From JBAWXE01 sp037144255 (GTDB taxonomy: Bacteria; Bacteroidota; Bacteroidia; Chitinophagales; Chitinophagaceae), in the NCBI GenBank assembly GCA_037144255.1, contig JBAWXE010000043.1, positions 1-21,455 on the forward strand: DNA of 21,455 bases. Direction: 5' to 3'. Each line of letters starts with the position of its first letter. Position 1 is the first letter of the stretch. The position numbers and the translations under genes are program-made. Shown in pieces: positions 7,886 to 16,033 of this stretch. The notes beneath the pieces were generated by a model. The model did no database searches. It was not told the origin of the DNA and worked only from the letters and a program-made list of their open reading frames with translations.

Positions 7886-9592
7886 ATGAAAAGGTTTTAT
7901 ACTTTATTAGGTCTTTTACTCCTGGCCTATTCCTCTGTTGCACAATCATGGTTATGGGGTCGCAGTGGTGGTAGTTCAGATTATCCCGGCTATCCGGAAA
8001 CTGTGATAGATATGGCCACTGACAATAATGGCAATATATACCTGCTTGCTAATGTGCTACAGACAAATCTTAATATAGATGGGCATAGCAAAACAGGGTA
8101 CGGCCTGCAGGATATGATGCTCTCCAGTTTTTCAGCTTCAGGTGTATATCGCTGGTCGAAGGTATTCGGTGGTTATACAAACGATATGCCTAAAGCATTA
8201 CGTGCTGATTCTCTGGGGCATATATATGTAGCAGGTAGTATCTACTCTCCTAGCAATCCCCTGCTTACCGCAGTACACTTCGATGCGGATACTACATTGG
8301 CCAATAACTGCAAAAGGAATCTGTTTCTGATACAGTATGATACACTGGGCAATTACAAGTGGTTGCGCCTGCCTCAGCCCGACACTTTATCCCTTACCAA
8401 CGCTGTAGATTCGTCTAAGACCATAGACATGAATGTAGACGCGGCGGGTAATGTATACTGGCTCTGTCAGCTGCCTGCAGGCGGTTTTGCCGATGGTTCT
8501 TTTACAGTACCCGGCACCGGCCTGTATATGCTCAAGTACGATAAATCGGGTGTTTTCAAACTCAGTTTCCCATTACAAATGACAGCTACAGGCTCAGTGC
8601 TCGATAACATACATATGCAGCGCGACCCACTCACAGGCAGGTTCTATTTGGCAGGTGGACTTACAGGTGGCTCCATACAGTTTCTGGGCAATCCTGTAGC
8701 TCATCCTACGTTCCTAGCCACATTAGATAGTACCGGCAATTTCCTATGGAAGAAAGAGGGCAAAGCATATACCGCATATGGTGGTTGCTCAGGTCGCCCA
8801 GCTATAGACTCTGCATGCAATATCTATCTTACAGGTACGACTTCACTTTGGGATAGCCTGAATGGGCAAGCTCTCAGCGATTCTATAGCCGGGCCTTTCG
8901 TAATTAAGATGGACTCCGCAGGACATAATGTCTGGACTGTACATCCCACTGTGAACTATACCACTTTTGGTAATGCCCTTACATTATTGTCAAACACTCA
9001 GCTGGTAATGACAGGAGCTTATGCCGGCCTGCTGCGTTGGACGGGCTATACACCTGCCTTGTACCATTCTCCCGGCCTAGGTTTTGGAGTCTTCTTCACA
9101 CACTTCAATGCACTTACAGGTGCAGTAATAGGTATGGATTCCTTGTCGGGTGATCTTGGCTATAATTCGTATCCTGCATCTATAGAAGCAGACCATAAAG
9201 GTGGCTTCTTTATAGGTGGGCAATTTGAAGACATCATTAATGTAGCCGGCGATATGTTGCAAACCACCGGTGGCGAAACCGATTTCTTTGTAGCTAAATA
9301 TTGCTATGCCAATTGCAGCATTGCACCTAGCAGTATAGACCATACGCCTATAGCAGCAGCCAATACTCTCAGCATATATCCTAACCCTGCTATTGGAGTA
9401 CTGCATATAGATGCTGTAACAGACAACACTAGCTATAGGTTATATAGTATAGTAGGCTGTACACTGCAATCAGGTAGTTTGCATACAGGCAACAACATGC
9501 TGAATGTGCAAGATATACCTGCCGGTATCTATCTGCTGGAAATGACTGACATCAATGGCAACAGGCATATCAGCAGGATAGTGAAGGAGTAA
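7886..9592 (+). CDS. Secreted T9SS cargo with beta-propeller-like repeats and C-terminal sorting domain
   Basis: The 568-residue protein begins with a signal peptide (1-19, likely cut after SVA). The central region has recurring segments of the type D-NGNIYL, LGHIYVAGS, AGNVYWL and CNIYLTGT, spaced about 50-60 residues apart with intervening FLATLDSTGNFLW-like strands. This is the pattern of SBBP/YncE-like beta-propeller blades common in Bacteroidota cell-surface proteins. The last 76 residues (493-568) form a type A T9SS sorting domain: IYPNP at 497-501, a strand-rich body, DIPAGIYLLEM, and a basic end SRIVKE. The protein is therefore expected to cross the outer membrane by the type IX system and be released or attached to the cell surface. 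Substrate and activity are unknown. The GldN-like gene follows 123 nt downstream on the same strand. A near-consensus -7 (TACCTTTA) lies 16 nt before the ATG. Confidence 0.9.
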   Translation: MKRFYTLLGLLLLAYSSVAQSWLWGRSGGSSDYPGYPETVIDMATDNNGNIYLLANVLQTNLNIDGHSKTGYGLQDMMLSSFSASGVYRWSKVFGGYTNDMPKALRADSLGHIYVAGSIYSPSNPLLTAVHFDADTTLANNCKRNLFLIQYDTLGNYKWLRLPQPDTLSLTNAVDSSKTIDMNVDAAGNVYWLCQLPAGGFADGSFTVPGTGLYMLKYDKSGVFKLSFPLQMTATGSVLDNIHMQRDPLTGRFYLAGGLTGGSIQFLGNPVAHPTFLATLDSTGNFLWKKEGKAYTAYGGCSGRPAIDSACNIYLTGTTSLWDSLNGQALSDSIAGPFVIKMDSAGHNVWTVHPTVNYTTFGNALTLLSNTQLVMTGAYAGLLRWTGYTPALYHSPGLGFGVFFTHFNALTGAVIGMDSLSGDLGYNSYPASIEADHKGGFFIGGQFEDIINVAGDMLQTTGGETDFFVAKYCYANCSIAPSSIDHTPIAAANTLSIYPNPAIGVLHIDAVTDNTSYRLYSIVGCTLQSGSLHTGNNMLNVQDIPAGIYLLEMTDINGNRHISRIVKE

Positions 9593-9685
9593 AGCAACAG
9601 CTGCAAAGCCAATAAGCAGACATCCCGCTTCGTAATAGCTATGGCCTATTTCGTCATGGTCTGTTTACTATATTCAATAAAAGGT

Positions 9686-9704
9686 ATTAGATTCATTATC
9701 TAAT
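9686..9704. promoter_or_regulatory. Inverted repeat just upstream of the GldN-like gene
   Basis: ATTAGAT (9686-9692) and ATCTAAT (9698-9704) are perfect inverted arms around a 5-nt centre, ending 11 nt before the ATG at 9716. It could be an operator or a weak leader hairpin. No TAnnTTTG promoter was found in this 123-nt gap. Function is conjecture. Confidence 0.35.
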
Positions 9705-9715
9705 CTGAAAGATCT

Positions 9716-10966
9716 ATGAATCGGCTACCCCTTTGCAAACTGTCAGTTACACTGGTATTGCTACTGCTTTGCAGTAGTGTATATGCGCAAAGCAATACCA
9801 TCTGGACCAAACGTGTTACACGTACTATCAATATACAGATACCCAGAGATACACTGAAGCGACATATAAAAGACAAGAGCACTGATACCACTCTTATAGA
9901 ACTGATCATTAAAGGTTTATATGCAGGGCAGATGAAGGCCTATCAGGGTTCGGACTATACGCTGTCTAGTGTACACTCTTTGCAAGACCTGACGGATATG
10001 TTTGAAGGCAAAAGTGATACCATATTCATCATTGACCCTAAGACCGGTAAAGAGCTTAAGAAGGTAACGCGCCGAGATTTCAATCCAGAGGCAATAACCC
10101 AATTCCGTATCATGGAAGATTGGGAGTTTAACCCAATGATAGGATGGACAGTAGTACAGATGGTAGCTATAGCACCACTGGTAGATGTATATAATCAGGA
10201 TGGCAGCTTGCGCGCCCACAAAGCCCTGTTCTGGCTAAAGTATGCTGACGTTGCGTCTATAATAAGCAGATATAATACCATACGTATCAGACAAAACCTG
10301 CCGCAGTATGCCTTGCAAAGACTGATATGGAATGACTACTTCCTGCACGAAGGCAAGCCCAACAACCCACCACCTGATGCCAAAGTATACACACAGCGTG
10401 CTACCCGCCTACTGAATATACAACTGCCTGAAGATACTGTAACACACCATCTGCAAGATGCAAGTACAGACACAACACTACTAGAGATGCTCATGCGCTC
10501 TATGCTCAAAGGTGGCATCTCCACTTATACAGGCAATGATGTAACACTCACAAGTAAACTAACAGATCAGGCAGTACAGGCAATGGTACAAGGCCCATTG
10601 GACACAATAGAAGTAGAAGACCCTGTAACCGCTCAGAGGATAATGAAGACATACCGTCGTAATATCAACTATGAATCTGTAGAGCGCTATAGACTTATAG
10701 AGGACTGGGCGATGAATAGCAGTATTGGTAGAACAGAGATACAGATAGCAGCTATGGCACCTATGCTGGAGAACGATGCTCAGACAGGCAGACAACAAGC
10801 TTTCAGCCCAATGTTCTGGCTAAAGTTCCAAGATCTGCAAGGCGTACTAAACGAATACCAACAAAGCAGGAACAAGATGGGCAGACCTGAGAACACTATA
10901 GGCCGCCTGATATGGGATGATTACTTTATCAACGAGACCAAGCCTAAAGTAATGCAGACTAAGTAA
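9716..10966 (+). CDS. GldN-like protein with two tandem GldN domains (T9SS/gliding related)
   Basis: A signal peptide (1-24, cut after VYA) precedes two homologous halves. Copy 1 spans about 32-212 and copy 2 about 226-407, offset by roughly 195 residues. Matching landmarks are STDTTLIEL / STDTTLLEM (55 and 250), the EDW triad (134-136 and 329-331), FWLK (172-175 and 367-370), and RLIWNDYF / RLIWDDYF (202-209 and 397-404). This pattern (EDW, then an IAP segment, then FW, then DD/ND-F near the end) is that of GldN/PorN, a periplasmic component of the T9SS core that works with GldK, GldL and GldM. Canonical GldN has one such domain. The genes gldK, gldL and gldM are not in the window, so this is likely a second, divergent paralogue serving a specialised role, possibly linked to the neighbouring T9SS cargo. 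Family assignment is by motif recognition. The gene is convergent with the next one, with a 1-nt gap. Confidence 0.8.
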   Translation: MNRLPLCKLSVTLVLLLLCSSVYAQSNTIWTKRVTRTINIQIPRDTLKRHIKDKSTDTTLIELIIKGLYAGQMKAYQGSDYTLSSVHSLQDLTDMFEGKSDTIFIIDPKTGKELKKVTRRDFNPEAITQFRIMEDWEFNPMIGWTVVQMVAIAPLVDVYNQDGSLRAHKALFWLKYADVASIISRYNTIRIRQNLPQYALQRLIWNDYFLHEGKPNNPPPDAKVYTQRATRLLNIQLPEDTVTHHLQDASTDTTLLEMLMRSMLKGGISTYTGNDVTLTSKLTDQAVQAMVQGPLDTIEVEDPVTAQRIMKTYRRNINYESVERYRLIEDWAMNSSIGRTEIQIAAMAPMLENDAQTGRQQAFSPMFWLKFQDLQGVLNEYQQSRNKMGRPENTIGRLIWDDYFINETKPKVMQTK

Positions 10967-10967
10967 A

Positions 10968-11651
10968 CTATGGTTTCAGGTATAAGTAAGCAGATACCTG
11001 CACTATGATACCCAATATGTAACCCAGCCATATCTCGCTGGCGGTATGTGCTCTTAGCAACATACGTGCTGTGCCTATAAGCCCTGCTATTACTATGCCC
11101 ACCAGTAATGGGATCCACATATTGATGGTGTTGTGCATGAGCAGTACTATCATCATACCCAGCATGCCACCTGCACCCGCAGTATGCATACTTACCTTAA
11201 AGAATATAGTAACCATGAACACCACTATCACACCCCAGAAACAACCTAAGCTAAGCACGTGTAGTATCAAAGGCACATTTGGTACATTACCCAATACATG
11301 ATTCACCCAGAAGTAGAATATCATAATGGCCAGCAGAGGTATGATACGATCTTTGGGTGTGTGTAGCTGTATACTCTCTATAAAGCCCAAGGCCTTCATT
11401 AACAGTATACTGAATACAGGGAAGAACAAAGTAGTAATGCCAATGCTCAGCAGCCACATGTTCATTTGTTTGGCAGTTAAGCCGGCAAAGCTGGCCGCAT
11501 CCAGTTTGAACAATACGAATGCCATGAATGTAGGCAGTAGCACAGGATGGCATATTACAGAGACCACATTGGCCAGAAAGCGTAATATCTTAGAGTCTGT
11601 CCCACCTTTGGGTGCTAGCGTAGCAGCCTGTTGTTGTATATCGTTGTTCAT
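10968..11651 (-). CDS. PAP2-superfamily-related integral membrane protein
   Basis: The 227-residue protein has about six hydrophobic segments after a roughly 30-residue polar N-terminus. Motifs resembling the second and third PAP2 phosphatase signatures are visible: SMHTAGAGG in place of PSGH, and RMLLRAHTASE in place of SRxxxxxHxxxD. The KxxxxxxRP first motif is not intact, with only KDRIIP nearby. It may therefore be a divergent phosphatase or a non-catalytic relative. The ATG follows the metH stop codon directly (TAAATG, same frame), so it is co-transcribed with metH and probably translated by reinitiation. Nothing links its chemistry to methionine synthesis, and the pairing may be only positional. 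Its 3' end almost touches that of the convergent GldN-like gene. Confidence 0.75.
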   Translation of the reverse strand: MNNDIQQQAATLAPKGGTDSKILRFLANVVSVICHPVLLPTFMAFVLFKLDAASFAGLTAKQMNMWLLSIGITTLFFPVFSILLMKALGFIESIQLHTPKDRIIPLLAIMIFYFWVNHVLGNVPNVPLILHVLSLGCFWGVIVVFMVTIFFKVSMHTAGAGGMLGMMIVLLMHNTINMWIPLLVGIVIAGLIGTARMLLRAHTASEIWLGYILGIIVQVSAYLYLKP

Positions 11652-14354
11652 TTATGCGTCTAATATAGGTGATAACCATTTGGTCATATCGGCAATGCTC
11701 ATGCCCTTGCGTTGTGCGTAGTCCTCCAGTTGGTCGGGCATGATCTTCCCGATACCAAAGTAAGTACTCTGCGGATGACTGAAGTACCAGCCGCACACAG
11801 CAGCACCAGGGTACATAGCCAAAGACTCTGTAAGTGTGATGCCCGCTTCATGCTTAGCATTCAGCAAATCGAACAGTTTATATTTCTCAGTATGATCGGG
11901 GCAAGCAGGATAACCAGGAGCAGGGCGAATACCTTGATACTCTTCCTTCACCAGTTCTGATACGGCCAGTTCTTCACCCTTAGCATATGCCCAGAACTCT
12001 TTACGCACACGTACATGCAATACCTCTGCAAAAGCCTCGGCCAACCTATCAGCTAATGCCTGCAACATGATCTTGTTATAGTCATCGTGCTGCGCAGCAA
12101 AGCGTTGCAAGTGCTCTTCTATACCATGTATGCTTACTGCAAATGCACCCATATAGTCCTTGCCATGTGGGTTGATAAAGTCGGCCAGAGAGAACTCAGG
12201 TTGCCCTTGAGCCTTCTTGATCTGTTGTCTGAGGAACTCCAGATGACAAAGCTCCTTACCAGCATCATCTTTCAATATGATAGTATCCGGGGCTGTTCTT
12301 TGTGTCTCCCAGAAACCTAGTACACCCTTAGCTGTAAGCCAATGTTCTGTTATTACTTTATCCAACAAAGCATTAGCATCGTTATAGAGTTTTGTAGCCT
12401 CTGCACCTGCATGTGCATCGCTGAGTATATCGGGAAACTTGCCACGCATCTCCCATGCAATGAAGAAAGGCCCCCAGTCTATATACTGTCTGATCTCCGC
12501 CATGTCATAGTCTGCAAACACCTTTCTACCTGTGAATGTAGGTAAAGGTGCTACAAAACCGGTCCAGTCAATCTGCATACCTTGCTTCTGAGCCTCAGCA
12601 AAAGGTAAGTACTCCTTAGCGGAGCGCTTACTTGCAAAATCTTCGCGCAGCTTGTTGTATTCATTATATATACCTGATAGATATTCAGGCTTGTGTTCTT
12701 TATTCAATAGTGTGCCCGCAGCGGTAACACTACGGCTGGCATCCAGTATATGCACTACTCCTTCGTTATACTCAGGTGCTATCTTAACAGCAGTGTGCAT
12801 ACGAGATGTAGTAGCACCCCCTATCATCAGAGGTTGTGTCATGCCACGGCGCTTCATTTCCTTGGCAACATGTACCATCTCATCCAGCGAAGGAGTGATA
12901 AGCCCACTGAGGCCAATGATGTCTACATTTTCTTTCTGTGCGGTATCTAATATCTTATCAGCAGGTACCATTACACCCAAGTCTATCACATCATAACCAT
13001 TGCAACCTAATACCACAGCTACTATGTTCTTACCTATATCATGTACGTCGCCCTTTACAGTAGCCATTAATATCTTAGCAGCACCGGCAGACTCTTCGTT
13101 GATAGTACCCGCTTCTATATGTGCCAAACGACGAGTCTCCTTTTCTGCTTCTATATATGGAGTAAGTACAGCTACACTCTTCTTCATCACACGAGCACTC
13201 TTTACTACCTGTGGCAAGAACATCCTACCGGAACCAAACAGATCGCCCACCACATTCATACCATCCATTAGAGGGCCTTCTATCACATCCAAAGGGCGAG
13301 GGTATTTTTGCCTAGCCTCTTCTGTATCCTGATCTATAAAGTCTGTAATACCATTTACCAAAGCATGCTTCAAACGTTCTTCTACCGATGCGGCGCGCCA
13401 GGCATCATCTACTTTTTCTACTTTACCCTTGGCCTTTACCGTTTCTGCAAAAGAGACCAAACGCTCTGTAGCATCTGATCTGCGGTTCAGTATCACATCC
13501 TCGCAAAGGTCTCTGAGAGATGGTTCTATCTCATCGTACACCTGTAATGCACCCGCATTCACAATACCCATATCCATACCAGCTTTGATAGCATGATACA
13601 GAAACACACTATGCATAGCCTCGCGAACAGCATCGTTACCTCTAAAGGAGAAAGACACATTGCTGACACCACCACTTACTTTGGTCAGTGGCATCCTCTG
13701 TTTGATAATGCGTGTAGCCTCGATAAAATCTACACTGTAATTATTATGTTCCTCGATACCGGTAGCTACTGCAAAAATATTGGGATCGAAGATGATGTCC
13801 TCCGGATGAAAGCCCACCTGTTCTGTAAGAATCTTATAGGCACGCACGCATATATCTACACGACGTTGCAGAGAATCTGCCTGTCCATTCTCATCAAAAG
13901 CCATTACAATAACAGAAGCACCAAAGCTGCGACAAATAAATGCCTGCTCTATAAACTTCTGTTCACCTTCCTTTAATGAAATGGAATTTACTATGCACTT
14001 ACCCTGAATACATTTCAAGCCAGCCTCTATGATAGCGAACTTAGAAGAATCTAGCATGATAGGTATACGTGCAATATCCGGTTCGCTCTGTACCAGATTC
14101 ACAAAGGTGGTCATAGCATATACACCATCCAGCAATGCGTCATCCATATTGATGTCCAGTATCTGTGCACCACTTTCTACCTGCTGACGAGCTACAGAAA
14201 GTGCTTCTTCATATTTATTTTCTTTGATAAGGCGCGCAAACTTCTTAGACCCTGTAACATTAGTACGTTCACCAACATTTACAAAGTTGGTTTCCGGACG
14301 AACTATAAGAGGTTCTAAGCCGCTGAGGCGAAGAAAAGGTTTAATATTAGACAT
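11652..14354 (-). CDS. metH: Cobalamin-dependent methionine synthase lacking the homocysteine-binding module
   Basis: MetH transfers a methyl group from 5-methyltetrahydrofolate through cobalamin to homocysteine. This 900-residue protein holds three of the four modules of the roughly 1,230-residue classical enzyme. They are the pterin-binding barrel (about 15-290, with FVNVGERTNVTGS at 24-36), the cap plus B12-binding domain (about 320-550, with DVHDIG at 436-441, where His438 is the lower cobalt ligand, then GLSGLIT at 481-487 and GGATT at 512-516), and the AdoMet-dependent reactivation domain (about 590-895, with RPAPGYPACPDH at 810-821 and YFGIG at 865-869). The N-terminal zinc/homocysteine barrel is missing. 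The ATG lies just before the pterin domain and just after a promoter element, so this is a natural split form and not a truncation. The partner methyltransferase gene must be elsewhere; split MetH is known in Bacteroidota. The PAP2-like gene follows directly. Confidence 0.96.
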   Translation of the reverse strand: MSNIKPFLRLSGLEPLIVRPETNFVNVGERTNVTGSKKFARLIKENKYEEALSVARQQVESGAQILDINMDDALLDGVYAMTTFVNLVQSEPDIARIPIMLDSSKFAIIEAGLKCIQGKCIVNSISLKEGEQKFIEQAFICRSFGASVIVMAFDENGQADSLQRRVDICVRAYKILTEQVGFHPEDIIFDPNIFAVATGIEEHNNYSVDFIEATRIIKQRMPLTKVSGGVSNVSFSFRGNDAVREAMHSVFLYHAIKAGMDMGIVNAGALQVYDEIEPSLRDLCEDVILNRRSDATERLVSFAETVKAKGKVEKVDDAWRAASVEERLKHALVNGITDFIDQDTEEARQKYPRPLDVIEGPLMDGMNVVGDLFGSGRMFLPQVVKSARVMKKSVAVLTPYIEAEKETRRLAHIEAGTINEESAGAAKILMATVKGDVHDIGKNIVAVVLGCNGYDVIDLGVMVPADKILDTAQKENVDIIGLSGLITPSLDEMVHVAKEMKRRGMTQPLMIGGATTSRMHTAVKIAPEYNEGVVHILDASRSVTAAGTLLNKEHKPEYLSGIYNEYNKLREDFASKRSAKEYLPFAEAQKQGMQIDWTGFVAPLPTFTGRKVFADYDMAEIRQYIDWGPFFIAWEMRGKFPDILSDAHAGAEATKLYNDANALLDKVITEHWLTAKGVLGFWETQRTAPDTIILKDDAGKELCHLEFLRQQIKKAQGQPEFSLADFINPHGKDYMGAFAVSIHGIEEHLQRFAAQHDDYNKIMLQALADRLAEAFAEVLHVRVRKEFWAYAKGEELAVSELVKEEYQGIRPAPGYPACPDHTEKYKLFDLLNAKHEAGITLTESLAMYPGAAVCGWYFSHPQSTYFGIGKIMPDQLEDYAQRKGMSIADMTKWLSPILDA

Positions 14355-14381
14355 TAGTACGAGCTGTATTCAAAACGATGG

Positions 14382-14389
14382 CAAAGTTA
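14382..14389 (-). promoter_or_regulatory. -7 element upstream of metH
   Basis: On the minus strand, TAACTTTG followed by CC matches TAnnTTTG, 27 nt before the metH ATG. This is the same wording and distance as at ahcY. No proper -33 TTTG is seen. The leader is too short for a cobalamin or SAM riboswitch. Confidence 0.5.
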
Positions 14390-14493
14390 TAAAGTTATAC
14401 CTATATATAGTGCGATAAATACCAATAGATATTGCCTAAGCTGGGAATTGTGTAAGCTTTTATTGGAATGATGCAAATCTTAGTGGCCTAGCA

Positions 14494-14526
14494 TTTGTGA
14501 ATACTCTAATGCTTGGTGTACCTTTG
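14494..14526 (+). promoter_or_regulatory. Bacteroidota-type promoter of the outer-membrane barrel gene
   Basis: TTTG (14494-14497), a 21-nt spacer and TACCTTTG (14519-14526) match the -33/-7 consensus in full. The implied leader is about 75 nt and ends with an A/T-rich stretch before the ATG at 14606. No Shine-Dalgarno sequence is seen. Confidence 0.6.
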
Positions 14527-14605
14527 TAGGATAATAGATTCTGAACATATTGTATGTTTTTAGAATTACAAGGTTCTTTGTTTATCACCATTAAAATTCA
14601 ATAGT

Positions 14606-15163
14606 ATGAAAAAAACATTATTAGCAGTTATGCTGTTATTATCACTAACAAATGTAAAGAGTTATGCCCAACAAGAATTTGGAAACACACTGAATCTGGG
14701 TGCAGGAATAGGATATGGTGGGGCCTTCATTTTACATGGCAATTATGAGTTTCAGGTAGCCAAGAGTTTTACTATAGCACCGTTTGTAACGTTCATTTCT
14801 TATAGCAACAATCCTTACTACTCTAATTTGTATTATCATGAAATCATTATACCGATAGGAGCAAAGGGCAGTTATTATTTCGATGATCTGTTAGACCTAA
14901 ATACCAATTGGGATCTTTATGCAGCTGCGTCAATAGGATTTGCTATCAGAAATGTGACCTATGATAATGGTTATGTTGGCGACAAGAATTCATACCTGTA
15001 CAGCAGCCCCTTATTCTTAGATCTGCATGTAGGGGCTGAATACCATATCAGTAGCAAGATCGGTGCTTTTCTGGACCTATCGACAGGTATATCAACCATT
15101 GGTATTGCTATACATGGTACAGGGCACCATGGTGGTCATCATACAGATGCTACACAGAAATAG
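14606..15163 (+). CDS. Small outer-membrane beta-barrel protein with His-rich tail
   Basis: The 185 residues begin with a signal peptide (1-21, likely cut after SYA). After it come alternating amphipathic strands rich in Gly, Tyr and Phe (for example LNLGAGIGYGGAFILHGNYEF, AAASIGFAIRN and LFLDLHVGAEYHI), as expected for an 8-stranded outer-membrane barrel of the OmpA/OmpW-like kind. The protein does not end in the usual aromatic residue. Instead it continues into a short tail with five histidines (HGTGHHGGHH, about 170-179). The tail may bind metal ions, although no specific family is recognised. The promoter upstream is a full consensus, so good expression is plausible. The SRPBCC gene begins 22 nt downstream on the same strand and may share the transcript. 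Confidence 0.75.
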   Translation: MKKTLLAVMLLLSLTNVKSYAQQEFGNTLNLGAGIGYGGAFILHGNYEFQVAKSFTIAPFVTFISYSNNPYYSNLYYHEIIIPIGAKGSYYFDDLLDLNTNWDLYAAASIGFAIRNVTYDNGYVGDKNSYLYSSPLFLDLHVGAEYHISSKIGAFLDLSTGISTIGIAIHGTGHHGGHHTDATQK

Positions 15164-15185
15164 TTTTTACTTATCTTAGCATTCT

Positions 15186-15617
15186 ATGTATAAAGATCTA
15201 GTAATTACAAGAAGCATTGAGATCAATGCCGACATAGCAACAGTATGGGATGCTCTTATCAATCCCCTTATTGTCAAGAAATATTTCTATGGCACTACAG
15301 TAGTATCTGACTGGAAACCAGGTAGCACAATAGTATATACAGGAATATGGGAAGGCAAGCCTTATGCTGATAAAGGCAATGTACTGGCAATAGAGCCTGA
15401 GAAAAGTTTGAAATTCAACTACTGGAGTAATTTTTCAGGCATAGAAGATAAAATAGAGAACTACTCAGTAATAGACTATGAAATAAGTACAGTAAATGGC
15501 ATGACAAGAATGACAGTTACCCAAACCAATATCACCACTGAGGCCATGGCACAACATGCAGGCACAGGATGGGAAACAGTACTAGAGAATCTTAAAAAAC
15601 TATTGGAAGCTGAATAA
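15186..15617 (+). CDS. SRPBCC/AHSA1 (START-like) domain protein
   Basis: The 143-residue cytoplasmic protein has the hallmarks of the Aha1 C-terminal-like branch of the SRPBCC superfamily. It starts with ITRSIEINADIATVWDALINP, then has the KYFYG turn, the WKPGS and WEGKPYADKGNVLAIEP strands, a long central strand pair, and a C-terminal helix GWETVLENLKKLLE that closes the ligand cavity. The family binds small hydrophobic ligands or acts in stress responses. The specific ligand cannot be told from sequence. It follows the barrel gene by 22 nt, and its 3' end lies 2 nt from that of the convergent lipoprotein gene. The length is typical for a single-domain member. Domain assignment is firm, function is not. 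Confidence 0.88.
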   Translation: MYKDLVITRSIEINADIATVWDALINPLIVKKYFYGTTVVSDWKPGSTIVYTGIWEGKPYADKGNVLAIEPEKSLKFNYWSNFSGIEDKIENYSVIDYEISTVNGMTRMTVTQTNITTEAMAQHAGTGWETVLENLKKLLEAE

Positions 15618-15619
15618 GA

Positions 15620-16033
15620 CTATTTATTAGCCACAGCCTTTACAATATCTAATTCTACAGAGTGGGTACCTTTTACGTGCCCACTCTTTATTTTAAAAGA
15701 ATTGCTTGAATTAGGCTTTACCACATCGTTGATGGTCTCTTTTTGTTTTTCTATAACAGAGCCATCTTTATCTAAATAGACCACTTGCACCACTACATCT
15801 TTATAGGCAACCAAAGTAGCATGATTGGTGATGTCGCCTTCTACCACAGTTTGATTTATGAGATTATTGCGAGTAGAACCTGTGATCTTCAGAAACTCTA
15901 AAGGATTGCCTCTTTCCATATCTTCCAGCGACATTTTTTTCTCCTCGTACTTAGCAGAAGGGCGTTGTTTATTAGCCGAATCGCAAGATGCCAGTGTAAG
16001 CGATACTACCAGTATTACTATGATGTGTTTCAT
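15620..16033 (-). CDS. Small lipoprotein, FxLYD-like domain
   Basis: The 137 residues carry a lipoprotein signal (hydrophobic 4-13, lipobox LASC, Cys17), then a charged linker (about 18-45). A single immunoglobulin-like beta domain (about 46-132) follows, with the order GSTRNNLINQTVVEGDITN, YKDVVVQVVYLDKDGSVI and VKPNSSNSFKIK. This resembles the FxLYD-type domain found in many bacterial lipoproteins, whose function is mostly unknown. The assignment is by pattern only. The gene starts 56 nt after the ligA stop on the same strand, so it may be the tail of that transcript. A TAAATTTG word 5 nt before its ATG is too close to act as an ordinary promoter. Confidence 0.78.
   Translation of the reverse strand: MKHIIVILVVSLTLASCDSANKQRPSAKYEEKKMSLEDMERGNPLEFLKITGSTRNNLINQTVVEGDITNHATLVAYKDVVVQVVYLDKDGSVIEKQKETINDVVKPNSSNSFKIKSGHVKGTHSVELDIVKAVANK

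Noticed and set aside
7363..7974. Short plus-strand ORFs in the long intergenic region
   Set aside because: They run through degenerate repeats and hairpins, have no recognisable domain or signal peptide, and one overlaps the real start of the T9SS cargo gene in another frame.
9592..9716. Terminator between the T9SS cargo and the GldN-like gene
   Set aside because: The only inverted repeats are 5-7 bp with no T run, so the two genes may share a transcript.
10960..10975. Shared bidirectional terminator at the convergent gene ends
   Set aside because: The genes are 1 nt apart and no stem-loop with a T run is visible there.
12652..13976. Plus-strand ORFs of 110-127 codons opposite metH
   Set aside because: They are antisense shadows. 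The metH reading frame is complete and carries all expected motifs.
14355..14400. Cobalamin or SAM riboswitch before metH, SAH riboswitch before ahcY
   Set aside because: The -7 elements leave leaders of only about 20 nt, and no riboswitch core was seen.
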